Shown: positions 9,609 to 17,946, counted from the first letter of the stretch. The stretch: DNA of 64,000 bases from Verrucomicrobiia bacterium (GCA_019634625.1 JAHCBA010000008.1:1-64000), one strand, 5' to 3'. The notes: generated by a model from the sequence alone, not told the origin. Numbers and translations: made by a program.

Positions 9609-9658
9609 ATCGGGGTCGGGGTCGGGGTCGGGGTCGCTGTCGGAATCGGTATCGAATG
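9609..9658. repeat. Hexanucleotide (CGGGGT) array with G-quadruplex potential
   Basis: Four GGGG runs at 9612-9615, 9618-9621, 9624-9627 and 9630-9633 are separated by 2-nt TC loops, which meets the canonical G-quadruplex pattern on the plus strand. The array then decays into GGAATC/GGTATC units. A related array lies at 45625-45655. It is about 200 bp upstream of the chosen ruvC start, on the coding-strand side. Confidence 0.8.
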
Positions 9659-9859
9659 GAGCCATCGAGCTTACCGCATCCCGGGACATCGTTCCGGTTC
9701 AACTCCGACTCCGACGATCCCCTCGACGTTTCCCTCCACCGATCGCCCCACCCACAACTTGGAGATGCGCCCGTTTCCATTCTCCAGCCCGCTCTCGACT
9801 TGGCCCTGCCCGTCGGCGACGCTTGGCCGATGGGCATTCGCCCGCAGGATTTTGACCGC

Positions 9860-10453
9860 ATGCAGGCGAGGGCCCGTAGCATCCGCTCCGGCCCGCGTCC
9901 AAATCCTGTCATCGCCTCCCCGCCCCCGCCTGCCCCCTGCCCCGGCAAACCCACCGTCATCCTTGGCATCGATCCGTCCCTTCGTGGAACGGGCTGGGGA
10001 GTGATCCGTATCGACGGTCGCACTCCAGTGGCCCTGGCCTCCGGCACGCTCCGCTGCCCAGCCTCCCTCGCCAGGTCCCGCTGCCTCGTCCGCATCGCCG
10101 ATGGGCTGCGGGAAGCGATACGCCTCCATGCCCCGACCACCTGTGCCATCGAGGCCCTTTTCTTCGCCCAGAACCTGCAGACAGCCCTCCTCATGGGGGA
10201 AGCCAGGGGCGCTTGCCTGCTGGCGGCCGCCGAGGCCGGCCTGGACATCCACGAACTCGCTCCCCGCAAGGTCAAACTAGCCATCGTCGGATTCGGCGGC
10301 GCTCAGAAAACCGCCGTCGCCCGGATGGTCCAGCGCCTCCTCCATCTCCCGGACATCCCCGACCCCGACGCGGCCGATGCCCTTGCCGTCGCCCTCGCGC
10401 ATTCCCGCGAACTCTCCCGCTTCACCCGGTCCCTCAGCCGGTCCCGCCTCTGA
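9860..10453 (+). CDS. ruvC: Crossover junction endodeoxyribonuclease RuvC
   Basis: Holliday-junction resolvase, which nicks the four-way recombination intermediate moved by RuvAB. The N-terminal strand ILGIDPSLRGTGWG carries the first catalytic Asp, AIEALFFAQN the catalytic Glu, and DPDAADALAVALAH the C-terminal acidic pair. From ATG 9860 the protein has 197 residues, slightly longer than usual because about 30 residues precede the first strand. ATG at 9830 is an alternative; the frame is open to 9656 but only over repeat-derived sequence. The stop overlaps the next start (TGATG). It forms an operon with a small membrane ORF, ruvA and an acyltransferase gene. No ruvB lies in the window. Confidence 0.9.
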   Translation: MQARARSIRSGPRPNPVIASPPPPAPCPGKPTVILGIDPSLRGTGWGVIRIDGRTPVALASGTLRCPASLARSRCLVRIADGLREAIRLHAPTTCAIEALFFAQNLQTALLMGEARGACLLAAAEAGLDIHELAPRKVKLAIVGFGGAQKTAVARMVQRLLHLPDIPDPDAADALAVALAHSRELSRFTRSLSRSRL

Positions 10454-10686
10454 TGCACATGGACCCGCGAACGGCCATCGCCTGGTTTCTCCTTCTCGTC
10501 CTGGTCCTCCTCCTGGTCCTGCTGCTGGTCGTCACCGCCTTCGGCGTGGTGCGGCATCTGCGCCGGCTTCGCCAGGACCGGCCGTCGCGGCATCGGCGCC
10601 GGACGGATCCCGACGACGAGGACGAAGCGGACTCGCCCGACGGAAGGCGTCCCCTTCCGCGGTCGCGGTCCGGCGACGACGATTGA
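10453..10686 (+). CDS. Small single-span membrane protein between ruvC and ruvA
   Basis: A 77-residue ORF starting at ATG 10453, which overlaps the ruvC stop as TGATG. One strong transmembrane segment (AWFLLLVLVLLLVLLLVV) lies at about residues 9-28. It is followed by a basic Arg-rich stretch and then an acidic Asp/Glu/Ser/Arg tail ending SGDDD. The layout resembles small anchored proteins with a charged cytoplasmic tail. I recognise no family. The tight overlap with ruvC and the 16-bp gap to ruvA argue that it is a real translated gene. Confidence 0.65.
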   Translation: MHMDPRTAIAWFLLLVLVLLLVLLLVVTAFGVVRHLRRLRQDRPSRHRRRTDPDDEDEADSPDGRRPLPRSRSGDDD

Positions 10687-10702
10687 TCCCATTCTTCCCG
10701 GC

Positions 10703-11311
10703 ATGATCGATTTCCTTCGCGGCACGCTTCACCATGCCCTGCCCACTCAGGTCTCCGTCGAGGTCGGAGGGGTCGGTTATGAAGTCCTCATACCGGTCTC
10801 CTCGTTCGATGCTCTCCCGCCACCAGGTCATGAGGTCCGCCTTCTAACCCACCTCATGGTGCGGGAGGATGCCCATACCCTCTATGGCTTCGCCACCGCA
10901 CCCGAGCGCGAACTCTTCCGCCTGCTGATCGGAACCGTCTCCGGCATCGGCCCGCGGCTCGCGCTCAACATCCTCAGCGGCATGGCCCCAACCCACTTCC
11001 GTGCCGCCGTGGCCCAGCGCGATGTCCGGGCCTTGTCCCAGATCTCCGGCGTCGGAAAGAAGACTGCGGAACGAATCGTCCTCGAACTCAAGGACAAGGT
11101 CGGCCAGGTCGCCATCCCTGGCGCCGAGGCTGTCATCCATCCCGAAACCGCGCCCGACCGTCTCGCCCACGACGCGGTCCTGGCCTTGGTGGCCCTCGGA
11201 TTCAAGCAGGCGGAAGCGATCGAAACCGTCCGGGCAACCCAGGCGCTCCTTGGCCCCCAGGCAAACCTCGAGGAGGTCGTCCGCCGGAGCCTCAAGAAAG
11301 GAGCGGCCTGA
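10703..11311 (+). CDS. ruvA: Holliday junction branch migration protein RuvA
   Basis: A 202-residue RuvA of normal length. It binds the Holliday junction as a tetramer and loads the RuvB motor. MIDFLRGTL opens the OB-fold domain. Two helix-hairpin-helix motifs follow: VSGIGPRLALNIL (about residues 77-89) and ISGVGKKTAERIVLELKDK (about 113-131). The C-terminal RuvB-contacting domain (DAVLALVALGFKQAEAIETV) is complete. It lies in a ruvC-ruvA operon and is followed 3 bp later by a GTG-started acyltransferase gene. Confidence 0.95.
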   Translation: MIDFLRGTLHHALPTQVSVEVGGVGYEVLIPVSSFDALPPPGHEVRLLTHLMVREDAHTLYGFATAPERELFRLLIGTVSGIGPRLALNILSGMAPTHFRAAVAQRDVRALSQISGVGKKTAERIVLELKDKVGQVAIPGAEAVIHPETAPDRLAHDAVLALVALGFKQAEAIETVRATQALLGPQANLEEVVRRSLKKGAA

Positions 11312-11313
11312 AG

Positions 11314-11997
11314 GTGCCTTCCTCCATCGTCTCCAAGCCGTTTGTCCCCTACGCCCCCAGTCCCGCCCAGCGTCTGCTCGCCCGGGCCGTGCGGCGCCTG
11401 CTCCTGGTCAATGGCGCCACCCTGCGCTTCCGCCACCACGATCCGCACAACACCCTGCCGCTCCTTCGGACACGCCCGGTGATCTTCGCCACCTGGCACA
11501 ATCGGGTCACCCTCTCCCTCCTCCTCTATCGACAACTGGTCGATGTCCGGATTCCGGGACGTCGCCTCGCCGCCCTGGTCTCCGCGTCACGCGATGGGGC
11601 CCTGCTTTCCGCACTGCTCGACGCGTTCGGCGTGCAACCTGTCCGTGGTTCCACAAGCCGCCGCGGCCCCCAGGCTCTCATCGAACTGGCCTCCTCCGCC
11701 CGGCAGGGATTCGATCTCGCCATCACCCCGGATGGTCCGCGGGGCCCTCTGTACCAGGTCCAGCCTGGGGCTGTGGCCATCGCCCGCGTCACCGGCCTTC
11801 CCCTGGTTCCCACGGTCGCCAATACCCGATGGAAATGGTCCCTTCGAAGCTGGGATCGGTTCCAACTGCCCCTGCCCTTCGGAATCCACGACCTCCACAT
11901 CGGAGCACCCCTCTTCGTTCCTCCCGATGATGATCTGCCCCTCGATCACTGGCAGAAGGAACTCCGCCGCCGCCTGATCGAGATCACCCGCGATTGA
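11314..11997 (+). CDS. DUF374 lysophospholipid acyltransferase-like protein
   Basis: A 227-residue protein starting at GTG 11314, two bases after the ruvA stop. The DUF374 pattern is clear: FATWHNR replaces the HX4D block of PlsC-type acyltransferases, followed by ALVSASRDGALLSALLDAFG, RGSTSRRGPQAL and ITPDGPRGPLYQVQPG. Relatives include proteins that acylate lipid A or phospholipid precursors at the inner membrane. There is no signal peptide and only weak membrane character. It converges on the DUF309 gene with 23 bp between stops. Confidence 0.85.
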   Translation: MPSSIVSKPFVPYAPSPAQRLLARAVRRLLLVNGATLRFRHHDPHNTLPLLRTRPVIFATWHNRVTLSLLLYRQLVDVRIPGRRLAALVSASRDGALLSALLDAFGVQPVRGSTSRRGPQALIELASSARQGFDLAITPDGPRGPLYQVQPGAVAIARVTGLPLVPTVANTRWKWSLRSWDRFQLPLPFGIHDLHIGAPLFVPPDDDLPLDHWQKELRRRLIEITRD

Positions 11998-12020
11998 GCC
12001 CCTTCCCCTTCGGGCAATCG

Positions 12021-12470
12021 TCAGCCCGTTGTCCCCCCGGATGCGGATTCTTCCGTCGCGGCCAAGGGCTGCACGGAAGGTGCCGCCAGCGTCCCCAGCG
12101 GATTGCGCTCGAATCCCTCCGCGGCCAGGGCCTCCCGCCATAAGGCGATCCATCCCCGCACGGCATGGATGTCCAGCCGCCGATGCCGTGCCCCATACCG
12201 CGCCAGGTTCCCGTCGGCGAGCCGGAACAACGCCTCGGCCGGCCGCAACCGGCCCTTCTGCAAGTGCACAAACGCCCCGGCGAGCTGGATCAACCCCTTG
12301 TAAAACCCATCGTCCGCCCCGCCCCGTTCCCGCAGCCACAACGCCTCCAGCACGTCGTGCGCCTCGTAGTACTCGCCCCGGTTGAAGCAGGCGAACCACC
12401 CCGCGTAATGCGGGTCCAACCCGTCCGCCCCCTCCACCCTTAAATGCCCGATCCGGTCCGCCTTCGACAC
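12021..12470 (-). CDS. DUF309 family protein
   Basis: A 149-residue helical protein. GTG at 12470 is chosen because it lies 8 bp after the stop of the upstream kinase gene; the frame is open further back, but only inside that gene. The family core is GWFACFNRGEYYEAHDVLEAL (about residues 23-43), followed by KGLIQLAGAFVHLQKGR, typical of DUF309. The function is unknown. It is the last gene of a minus-strand group with fabI and the sugar kinase-like gene. The C-terminal 25 residues are low complexity. Confidence 0.8.
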   Translation of the reverse strand: MSKADRIGHLRVEGADGLDPHYAGWFACFNRGEYYEAHDVLEALWLRERGGADDGFYKGLIQLAGAFVHLQKGRLRPAEALFRLADGNLARYGARHRRLDIHAVRGWIALWREALAAEGFERNPLGTLAAPSVQPLAATEESASGGTTG

Positions 12471-12478
12471 GACACCCC

Positions 12479-13588
12479 CTACATCCGTTCCACCAGTCGC
12501 TCCATGACGTCCTCCCGCTCGATCATCGAGCGGATCAGCCGGAACTGCTTCCGGCAACGGTCGAGGTTGTGCTGCTCCCGGTGAATCCGGAAATACGCAT
12601 CCCCCTCGAGATAATCCGTCAGGAACCGGATCCCGATGGTGAAGGTGATCAGCCTGCCGGAAAGCACCAGCAACCGTCGCTCCCCGGCTGTCAGGAATTC
12701 CCCCGCCGCCTCCAGATAGCCGCGCAGCAGCGCTTCAAACATCGGCATCTCGAGCTCGACCCGGTCCAGGTACATCTCGTCCTCCGCCGTCCGGCTTGTG
12801 GTCGTGCGCACCATGTCCCCGAAATCGTACAGCACCAACCCCGGCATCACCGTGTCCAGATCCACCACGCACATCGCCTCCCCGGTTGCCTCGTCCAGCA
12901 GCACGTTGTTGAACTTGGTGTCGTTGTGCGTCACCCGCACCGGCACCCTGCCCTGCGCCTCGGCCTCCACCAAGGCCGGCACCATGGCCTCCAGCGACCG
13001 CGCAAACTCGATCTCCGCCCTCGCCGTGTGCGCCCGGTTGAACTCGTCCCGCTCCACCGCCGCCAGCAGCCGCTCATACCGCTTCGGCGTGTGGTGGAAA
13101 TCCGGGATCGTCGTGACCAACTGGTCCGCCGGCAGATCCGCCAGCAGACTCTGGAACCGCCCGAACGCCAGCCCCGCCTGGTACGCCTGCCTCGGCTCCT
13201 CCACGGCGTCGTGGCTCCGCACCCCCTCCACCAGGATGAACGTCCTCCAGAACACCCCGTCGCCGTCGATGTGGTGAAATCCCCCGTCCCGCGCCGGCAC
13301 CGCCTGCAGCACCCGACGCGGAATCTGGTCCAGACCCCGGTCCGCCAGCCGCCGCCGCACATGCTCCGTCACCCGCACCACGTTCCGCATCAGCCCCGAC
13401 GGGTCCCGGAACACATGCGTGTTCACCGTCTGGTGAACCACCCGGAACGGCGTCCCGAAGTGCCTGTACGTGGCCGCGAAGGTCTCATTGATGTGCCCGA
13501 TCTTGATCCGGTATCCCTCGTGGTAATCCCCGGGGATCTGGAACTGCCTTCCCACCGCGCTCAGCCGCGCGTGCTCTTCCGGCGTCAT
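12479..13588 (-). CDS. Phosphotransferase of the NahK (N-acetylhexosamine 1-kinase)-like group
   Basis: A 369-residue cytoplasmic enzyme of the aminoglycoside phosphotransferase/choline kinase fold. The catalytic block VTHNDTKFNNVLLD and the metal-binding block VVDLDTVMPGLVLYDFGD closely resemble N-acetylhexosamine 1-kinases, which phosphorylate GlcNAc or GalNAc at C1. The N-terminal INETFAATY is the usual glycine-loop substitute. It starts 33 bp downstream of fabI and is probably in the same operon. The fold and catalytic residues are visible; the sugar substrate is inferred. Confidence 0.8.
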   Translation of the reverse strand: MTPEEHARLSAVGRQFQIPGDYHEGYRIKIGHINETFAATYRHFGTPFRVVHQTVNTHVFRDPSGLMRNVVRVTEHVRRRLADRGLDQIPRRVLQAVPARDGGFHHIDGDGVFWRTFILVEGVRSHDAVEEPRQAYQAGLAFGRFQSLLADLPADQLVTTIPDFHHTPKRYERLLAAVERDEFNRAHTARAEIEFARSLEAMVPALVEAEAQGRVPVRVTHNDTKFNNVLLDEATGEAMCVVDLDTVMPGLVLYDFGDMVRTTTSRTAEDEMYLDRVELEMPMFEALLRGYLEAAGEFLTAGERRLLVLSGRLITFTIGIRFLTDYLEGDAYFRIHREQHNLDRCRKQFRLIRSMIEREDVMERLVERM

Positions 13589-13621
13589 GTCTCGTTCAAT
13601 GGGTTGAACCCCGCGGCGCCC

Positions 13622-14392
13622 TTACATCCCCATGATCTGGTACCCGCAGTCCACGTAGATCACCTGCCCGGTGATCGCCGCCGCGCCGTCGCTGGCCAGG
13701 AACACCCCGGTCGCCCCCAGCTCGTCCGGCAGCACGTTCCGCCGCAGCGGCGCATGCGCCTCGTAGTGCTTCACCATGTCGGTGAATCCCGCGATGCCCC
13801 GCGCCGCCAGGGTGTTCACCGGGCCCGCGCTGATGCAGTTCACCCGCACCCTCGCCGGACCAAGATCGTACGCGAGATACCGGGTGCTGGCTTCCAGCGC
13901 CGCCTTGGCCACCCCCATCACGTTGTAATGCGGCACGACCTTCTCCGCCCCGTAATAGCTCATCGCCACAATGCTTCCCCCCTGCCCCATCAGCGGCGCC
14001 GCCGCCCGCGCCAGCGCCACCAGCGAATAGGCGCTGATGTCGTGCGCCATCCGGAATGCCTCCCGGCGGGTGTCCACAAACCGCCCCTCCAGCGCCTCCC
14101 TCGGCGCGAAGGCCACGCTGTGCAACAGCAGATCCAGCCGCCCCCAACGTTCCTTCACCGCGCCGAACACCGCCTCTATCTGCTCATCCTGCGTCACATC
14201 GCACGGCAGGATCATCGTGTCCGCCCCGAACGTCCCGGCCAGCTCCTCCACGTTCTCGCGCAACCGCTCCCCCTGGTAGGTGAAGGCCAGCGTCGCCCCC
14301 TCCCGGTGCCATGCCTGCGCGATCGCCCACGCGATCGACCGCTTGTTCGCCACGCCGAATACCAGCCCGATCTTGCCTCTCAACTGTGCCAT
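13622..14392 (-). CDS. fabI: Enoyl-[acyl-carrier-protein] reductase (NADH)
   Basis: FabI catalyses the last reduction in each cycle of type II fatty-acid elongation. ATG 14392 gives 256 residues starting MAQLRGK; an upstream ATG adds nine atypical residues. The FabI-type cofactor motif is GVANKRSIAWAIA, and SVAFAP follows. The active-site triad is in SYYGAEKVVPHYNVMGVAK, with the FabI spacing Tyr-x6-Lys. The C-terminus ends IYVDCGYQIMGM. It lies between cardiolipin synthase and the NahK-like kinase on the same strand. It would be the expected target of triclosan-type inhibitors. Confidence 0.95.
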   Translation of the reverse strand: MAQLRGKIGLVFGVANKRSIAWAIAQAWHREGATLAFTYQGERLRENVEELAGTFGADTMILPCDVTQDEQIEAVFGAVKERWGRLDLLLHSVAFAPREALEGRFVDTRREAFRMAHDISAYSLVALARAAAPLMGQGGSIVAMSYYGAEKVVPHYNVMGVAKAALEASTRYLAYDLGPARVRVNCISAGPVNTLAARGIAGFTDMVKHYEAHAPLRRNVLPDELGATGVFLASDGAAAITGQVIYVDCGYQIMGM

Positions 14393-14473
14393 GTTCGTGT
14401 CGGTACGTTGTCCGGCCACCTTCGCCGACCCCCACCCGGCCCCGCAAGCGCCACGATCGCCCTCCCCGAGCCG

Positions 14474-15931
14474 TCACAAAAACGGCGTGAACAGCCGCGC
14501 GACCCCGTCCCACAACCGCACCCCCATCGATCGACCGTCCACCTCCGCCAGGGTCACCTCCCGCGCCCGCGCCCGCTTCTCCTCCACCACCGCCTCCAAT
14601 CGCCCCGCCAGTGCCGTGTCGTAACTCTCAACATTGAACTCGAAATTCAACCGCAGGCTCCGCGGATCCCAGTTCGCCGACCCGAACATCGCCCATGCCC
14701 CGTCCACCACCATCAGCTTGGTGTGATCGAAGGGCGGCGGACTCAGCCAGATCCGGCACCCATGCTCCAGAACCTGCCACCAGTGCGCCCGCGACGCCCC
14801 ATGCACCACCGGCAGGTTGCTCCGCGACGGCAGCACAATGTCCACCCGAACCCCTCTCATCGCCGCCACATTCAAGGCCGCAATGAGCGCCGCCTCGGGC
14901 AGGAAATAGGGCGTCACGATACGCACCGACTCCTTCGCCGCACTCAACGCCGCCAGCAGAACCCAACGCATCTGGTCCAGATCCTCGTCCGGGCCGTCCG
15001 CAATCCCCCGCGCCGCCACCGGCCCCCTTTCCGGCAACGCGGGAAACCAGGTCTCGCCGCGCAACGCCTCCCCGGTGGTGAACTGCCAGTCCTCCGCAAA
15101 CGCCTCCTGCAGGTGCGCCACCACGGGCCCTTCCAGCCGAAAATGAACGTCCCGCACCGGCCGGCGCGGTCGCCGCCCGAGCCAGTGACCCATCCGCAGG
15201 TTCATCCCCCCGGTAAACCCCACTCTCCCATCCACCACCACGATCTTCCGGTGATTCCGCAGGTTCATCGACAACACCCGCCGGATCGGAAACAGCCTCA
15301 GAAACCTCGCATGGCGCACCCCCTCCCGCCGCAAGGTGCCCAGGATGGGCGGCCACGAGTACCGCACTCCCGTCGCGTCGATCAACACCCGTACCTCCAC
15401 TCCCCGGCGAACCGCCTCCCCCAATTCCCGTGCCAACTCGAGTCCCACCGCGTCCGCATCGAAGATATAAGTGCAGACGGCAATCGATCGCTGCGCACCC
15501 CGGATGGCCTCAAGCAGGAACGGAAAGGCCTCGTCACCGTCAATCAGCGGTTCCACCCGGTTGCCCCGCACCAGCGGTCGGCTGGCCACCCGGTCCACCG
15601 TTCGGGCCAGATCCTCGAGGTGTTCCCGCCCGTCCCCCAGAAGTTCCGTCAACTGCTCCGCCCGGCATCGCGCCGTCGGTTCCTCCGCCGCCACCCGTTG
15701 CATGTCCGCCCGCAGCGACACCGCCCACCGCCGGATCCGATTGACCCCCAGGATGGAATACAGGAGCGCCCCCACCACCGGTAGCAGCCATACCAAACCG
15801 ATCCACAGCGTCGCCGCCCTCGGATCCCGCTTGTAGGCCAGTGCATGACCCGACGCCCAAATGGCCAGGATCAACCCGACAGCCAGCACCCCGTACTCCC
15901 ACGCCAGTGCCGCTTCCGCCCACCACGCCAT
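14474..15931 (-). CDS. cls: Cardiolipin synthase (phospholipase D family)
   Basis: A 485-residue membrane protein that joins two phosphatidylglycerol molecules into cardiolipin, or a closely related reaction. Two N-terminal transmembrane segments lie at about residues 12-31 and 41-61. The two HKD motifs are HRKIVVVDGRVGFTGG starting at His227 and HTKLMVVDGAWAMFGSANWD starting at His403. The length and order match bacterial ClsA. It heads the minus-strand group that continues with fabI after about 80 bp. The gene is intact. Confidence 0.93.
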   Translation of the reverse strand: MAWWAEAALAWEYGVLAVGLILAIWASGHALAYKRDPRAATLWIGLVWLLPVVGALLYSILGVNRIRRWAVSLRADMQRVAAEEPTARCRAEQLTELLGDGREHLEDLARTVDRVASRPLVRGNRVEPLIDGDEAFPFLLEAIRGAQRSIAVCTYIFDADAVGLELARELGEAVRRGVEVRVLIDATGVRYSWPPILGTLRREGVRHARFLRLFPIRRVLSMNLRNHRKIVVVDGRVGFTGGMNLRMGHWLGRRPRRPVRDVHFRLEGPVVAHLQEAFAEDWQFTTGEALRGETWFPALPERGPVAARGIADGPDEDLDQMRWVLLAALSAAKESVRIVTPYFLPEAALIAALNVAAMRGVRVDIVLPSRSNLPVVHGASRAHWWQVLEHGCRIWLSPPPFDHTKLMVVDGAWAMFGSANWDPRSLRLNFEFNVESYDTALAGRLEAVVEEKRARAREVTLAEVDGRSMGVRLWDGVARLFTPFL

Positions 15932-16255
15932 GACCCGGACCCTAACCGGATTCCTCCGCTGCGCGCACCGAAATGCGTCCGGCGCCTCCCAAATCCGTTC
16001 CCCACAACCTCACCACCACTGTCGGGATGAGATCCAAGCGCCCCGGGATGCCCTTCCATTGCTGCTGACATTAACCCCGACCCCGTTCGGGTCGGCCTGG
16101 TCAACGATTTCACCTTTCGCCTCTTGCCTCCGCGGCCACCCGCCCCCCTTGACCGCCGACAAGCTCTTCGGCCGCAGCCAGTTGGGCTCGCTCTGAGGCA
16201 TTGGGGCAACCCAGGGGCAACCGCCAAAATTAAAACGCCTGACTTATTAAACGGC

Positions 16256-16371
16256 TGTCAACTTCAATGCGCCTGACCGACTATCTATTTGTGTCAACTG
16301 CAACCAGACTGCTGACTATTTTGCTGACCTTCTCGACGCTACGGTCACGGTCAACTTCAGTGCGCCTGTCC
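16256..16371. repeat. Pair of 23-bp direct repeats in an AT-rich island
   Basis: TGTCAACTTCAATGCGCC (16256) recurs as GGTCAACTTCAGTGCGCC (16349); the match continues to 23 bp in total, with starts 93 bp apart. Another TGTCAAC lies between them near 16302. The local base composition is unlike the GC-rich surroundings. The same GTCAA core is found in the islands at 9360 and 46940. This looks like the relic of a mobile or regulatory repeat. Confidence 0.6.
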
Positions 16372-16490
16372 ATTTGTTTGATCTCGCCGGGCAGGCGAAC
16401 TCGCGGGTCAACTCAAGTCGGCTACTCCCTCCGTCTCCGACGCCTTCTGCCAGAGATCAGCCGACTCAACCAACCGTACGCTGGAACGTC

Positions 16491-16648
16491 GTGGATCCCA
16501 GGGTTGTGGAGAGGGGCGAACTTCGCCAAGCGTGGCATCGGCGGGCCGGGTTCCCCGAGGCCGCAAAGGCGGGGCGCTTTGGGTTGTTGACTCGCGGAGC
16601 TCGTCCCTTCCATCCGCTCCCCCTTCACCCACAACCCTGGGAAACACC
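16491..16648. repeat. REP-like inverted-repeat element, copy R2
   Basis: A 158-bp element with ends GGATCCCAGGGTTGTGG and CCACAACCCTGGGAAACACC, which are inverted repeats. The interior matches copy R3 in the same orientation: GGCGAACTTCGC, GGTTCCCCGAGGCCGCAA and GACTCGCGGAGCTCGTCCC. It is more diverged than R1 and R3 but full length. It lies about 140 bp upstream of the DUF772-like gene. Confidence 0.82.
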
Positions 16649-16787
16649 CGGCTGGAACGCCCGGCGGGAGCCGAGGCTTGCCTACCCTCGGGCTTCCTGT
16701 CCTTATTCCTCCATCCAGCGCACGTTTGACCCGTTTGTAACCGTTTCGACACCCACGCGGACGGTTCTCCGACGACACTGGAGGTGC

Positions 16788-17354
16788 ATGATTGCCCAAC
16801 GCACAGATGCCGCCGCGCCCCGCGGTGTGGACCCTGCGGCGGGACCTCTTCCCGGCACCTTCCCCTCCAACCTCACAGAGTGGGCCGGAACCCGCGGTCT
16901 CCTTCGCGCTGTCGAGGATGCGACGGCACACGCGGGCGGCGACTCATGGCTGAACCTCGTCCGGGATCACCCGTCGCCCACTACCCGCCAGGACCTGATG
17001 GTCGTCGTCGCCTACTGCTATCTCCAAGGCATCTACCACTCGATGGACGTGGTTCGGTGCCTCGAGTCGGATGAACTCCTCCACCCATGGCGCGGACGCC
17101 TGAACGTCCGCCCCGAACAAATCCGGCGCTTCCGTCGGGACCATCGCCGGGCCCTTGCCGACTGCCTGACACGTTCTCTGCTCAACCTCTGGCGACACTG
17201 CCAGCCCACTTCCTGGGGTGCCGCTTCGGCCGCCCTGTCCAACCACCTCCTGGAAAACCGGATGCGATTCACCCTCCTCGAACCCTTCTATCTCGAGGCC
17301 CAGGATCGCCTCGACCGGGCGGTCATACTCGATTCGATGGCTCTGGACTACTGA
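16788..17354 (+). CDS. Stand-alone DUF772/transposase-N-terminus-like protein
   Basis: ATG 16788 is supported by a real GGAGG ribosome-binding site four bases upstream, unusual in this window. The 188-residue product has a central segment, VVVAYCYLQGIYHSMDVVRC ... RPEQIRRFRRDHRRALADCL, that resembles the N-terminal DUF772 region of IS5/IS1182-type transposases (helical, ending in an FRRxH block). No DDE catalytic domain follows, so this is either a truncated transposase or a domesticated derivative. It converges on another small gene with 32 bp between stops. The resemblance is seen by eye; the function is unknown. Confidence 0.55.
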   Translation: MIAQRTDAAAPRGVDPAAGPLPGTFPSNLTEWAGTRGLLRAVEDATAHAGGDSWLNLVRDHPSPTTRQDLMVVVAYCYLQGIYHSMDVVRCLESDELLHPWRGRLNVRPEQIRRFRRDHRRALADCLTRSLLNLWRHCQPTSWGAASAALSNHLLENRMRFTLLEPFYLEAQDRLDRAVILDSMALDY

Positions 17355-17386
17355 CGTCCCTTCAGCCTCCGCCCGCGAAGGCCCAT

Positions 17387-17791
17387 CTACCCCCCGACCT
17401 CGATCGGCCTCGACCCTTCCAGTCTCGGCCGGACCTTCCGGACCAGTTCCACAAACCGCCGCCGGGACAACCGCAGACCCAGCGTCTCCGTCCGGAAACT
17501 CTTGTCCCGGGCATTTTCGTAGGCGTACCCCTCGAGTTCCTGGCGAAGCTGCGACTCGCTGGTCACCTCCCCCAACCGCTCGATCAACGCCAGTTCCCGC
17601 CGAAACCACTTCGGGTTCATGGCCAGCGCGATGCTCCCCTGCAATCGCACCCAAACAGGGAAACTGCGACGCAAAACGGACACCGCGTACCGTTCCGGCG
17701 AACAACCAAATCGCCGGCAGTAGGCCTCTCGGAAACGCGTGTTGGAAGTGTCCAGTGGCTCGCTCACAGGGTGGCGTGGTGAGTGGGGCAC
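17387..17791 (-). CDS. Conserved-looking hypothetical protein, 134 residues
   Basis: A soluble, mainly helical, basic protein without signal peptide or membrane segment. Its body runs from FREAYCRRFGCSPERY through FPVWVRLQGSIALAMNPKWF and QLRQELEGYAYENARDKSF to TLGLRLSRRRFVELVRKVRP. It looks like a lineage-specific family with a RxSRRRxxxLxRxV end, but I cannot name one. A later start is possible because the first ten residues are low complexity. It converges on the DUF772-like gene, and the pair sits among repeats, which suggests an accessory origin. Confidence 0.6.
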   Translation of the reverse strand: MPHSPRHPVSEPLDTSNTRFREAYCRRFGCSPERYAVSVLRRSFPVWVRLQGSIALAMNPKWFRRELALIERLGEVTSESQLRQELEGYAYENARDKSFRTETLGLRLSRRRFVELVRKVRPRLEGSRPIEVGG

Positions 17792-17946
17792 GACGCAGGG
17801 ACCGCTGTTCCCTTACCCGGCCTCGGGCGCCGTCTGCAAGACCTCAGTGGCGCCCGGGAAGGTCAACCCCTGTCGGGCTGCTCCCCGGACGCCACTTTGC
17901 ATGCACCTTGGCCCGGCCTTCCCAACGCCGCCGGCCATCCGTCCGA

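Larger units (their letters stand above)
9246..9859. other. 614-bp intergenic region before ruvC
   Basis: No gene can be supported here. It contains an AT-rich spot (about 9320-9360), a perfect palindrome at 9360-9377, a hexanucleotide G-run array at 9609-9658, and a block at 9701-9772 resembling one inside the broken redoxin gene near 45.6 kb. The ruvC frame is open back to 9656, but that stretch encodes low-complexity residues derived from these repeats. Confidence 0.6.
15932..16787. other. 856-bp repeat-rich intergenic region
   Basis: No gene can be supported. The region includes a short AT-rich island with direct repeats (16256-16371) and REP-like copy R2 (16491-16648). The frame of the following gene stays open back to 16374, but the encoded sequence is repeat-derived. 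The region separates the core lipid genes from the accessory patch on the right. Confidence 0.6.

Noticed and set aside
12569-15784. Very long plus-strand open frame across the cls/fabI/kinase genes
   Set aside because: It is an Arg/Pro/His-rich antisense shadow caused by high GC; the minus-strand genes carry clear catalytic motifs.
16256-16371. Terminal repeats of an insertion sequence
   Set aside because: The 23-bp copies are direct, not inverted, and no transposase with catalytic residues lies between or beside them.
16374-16787. N-terminal extension of the DUF772-like gene
   Set aside because: The extension is encoded by REP-like copy R2 and AT-rich repeats; the ATG at 16788 has a proper GGAGG site.
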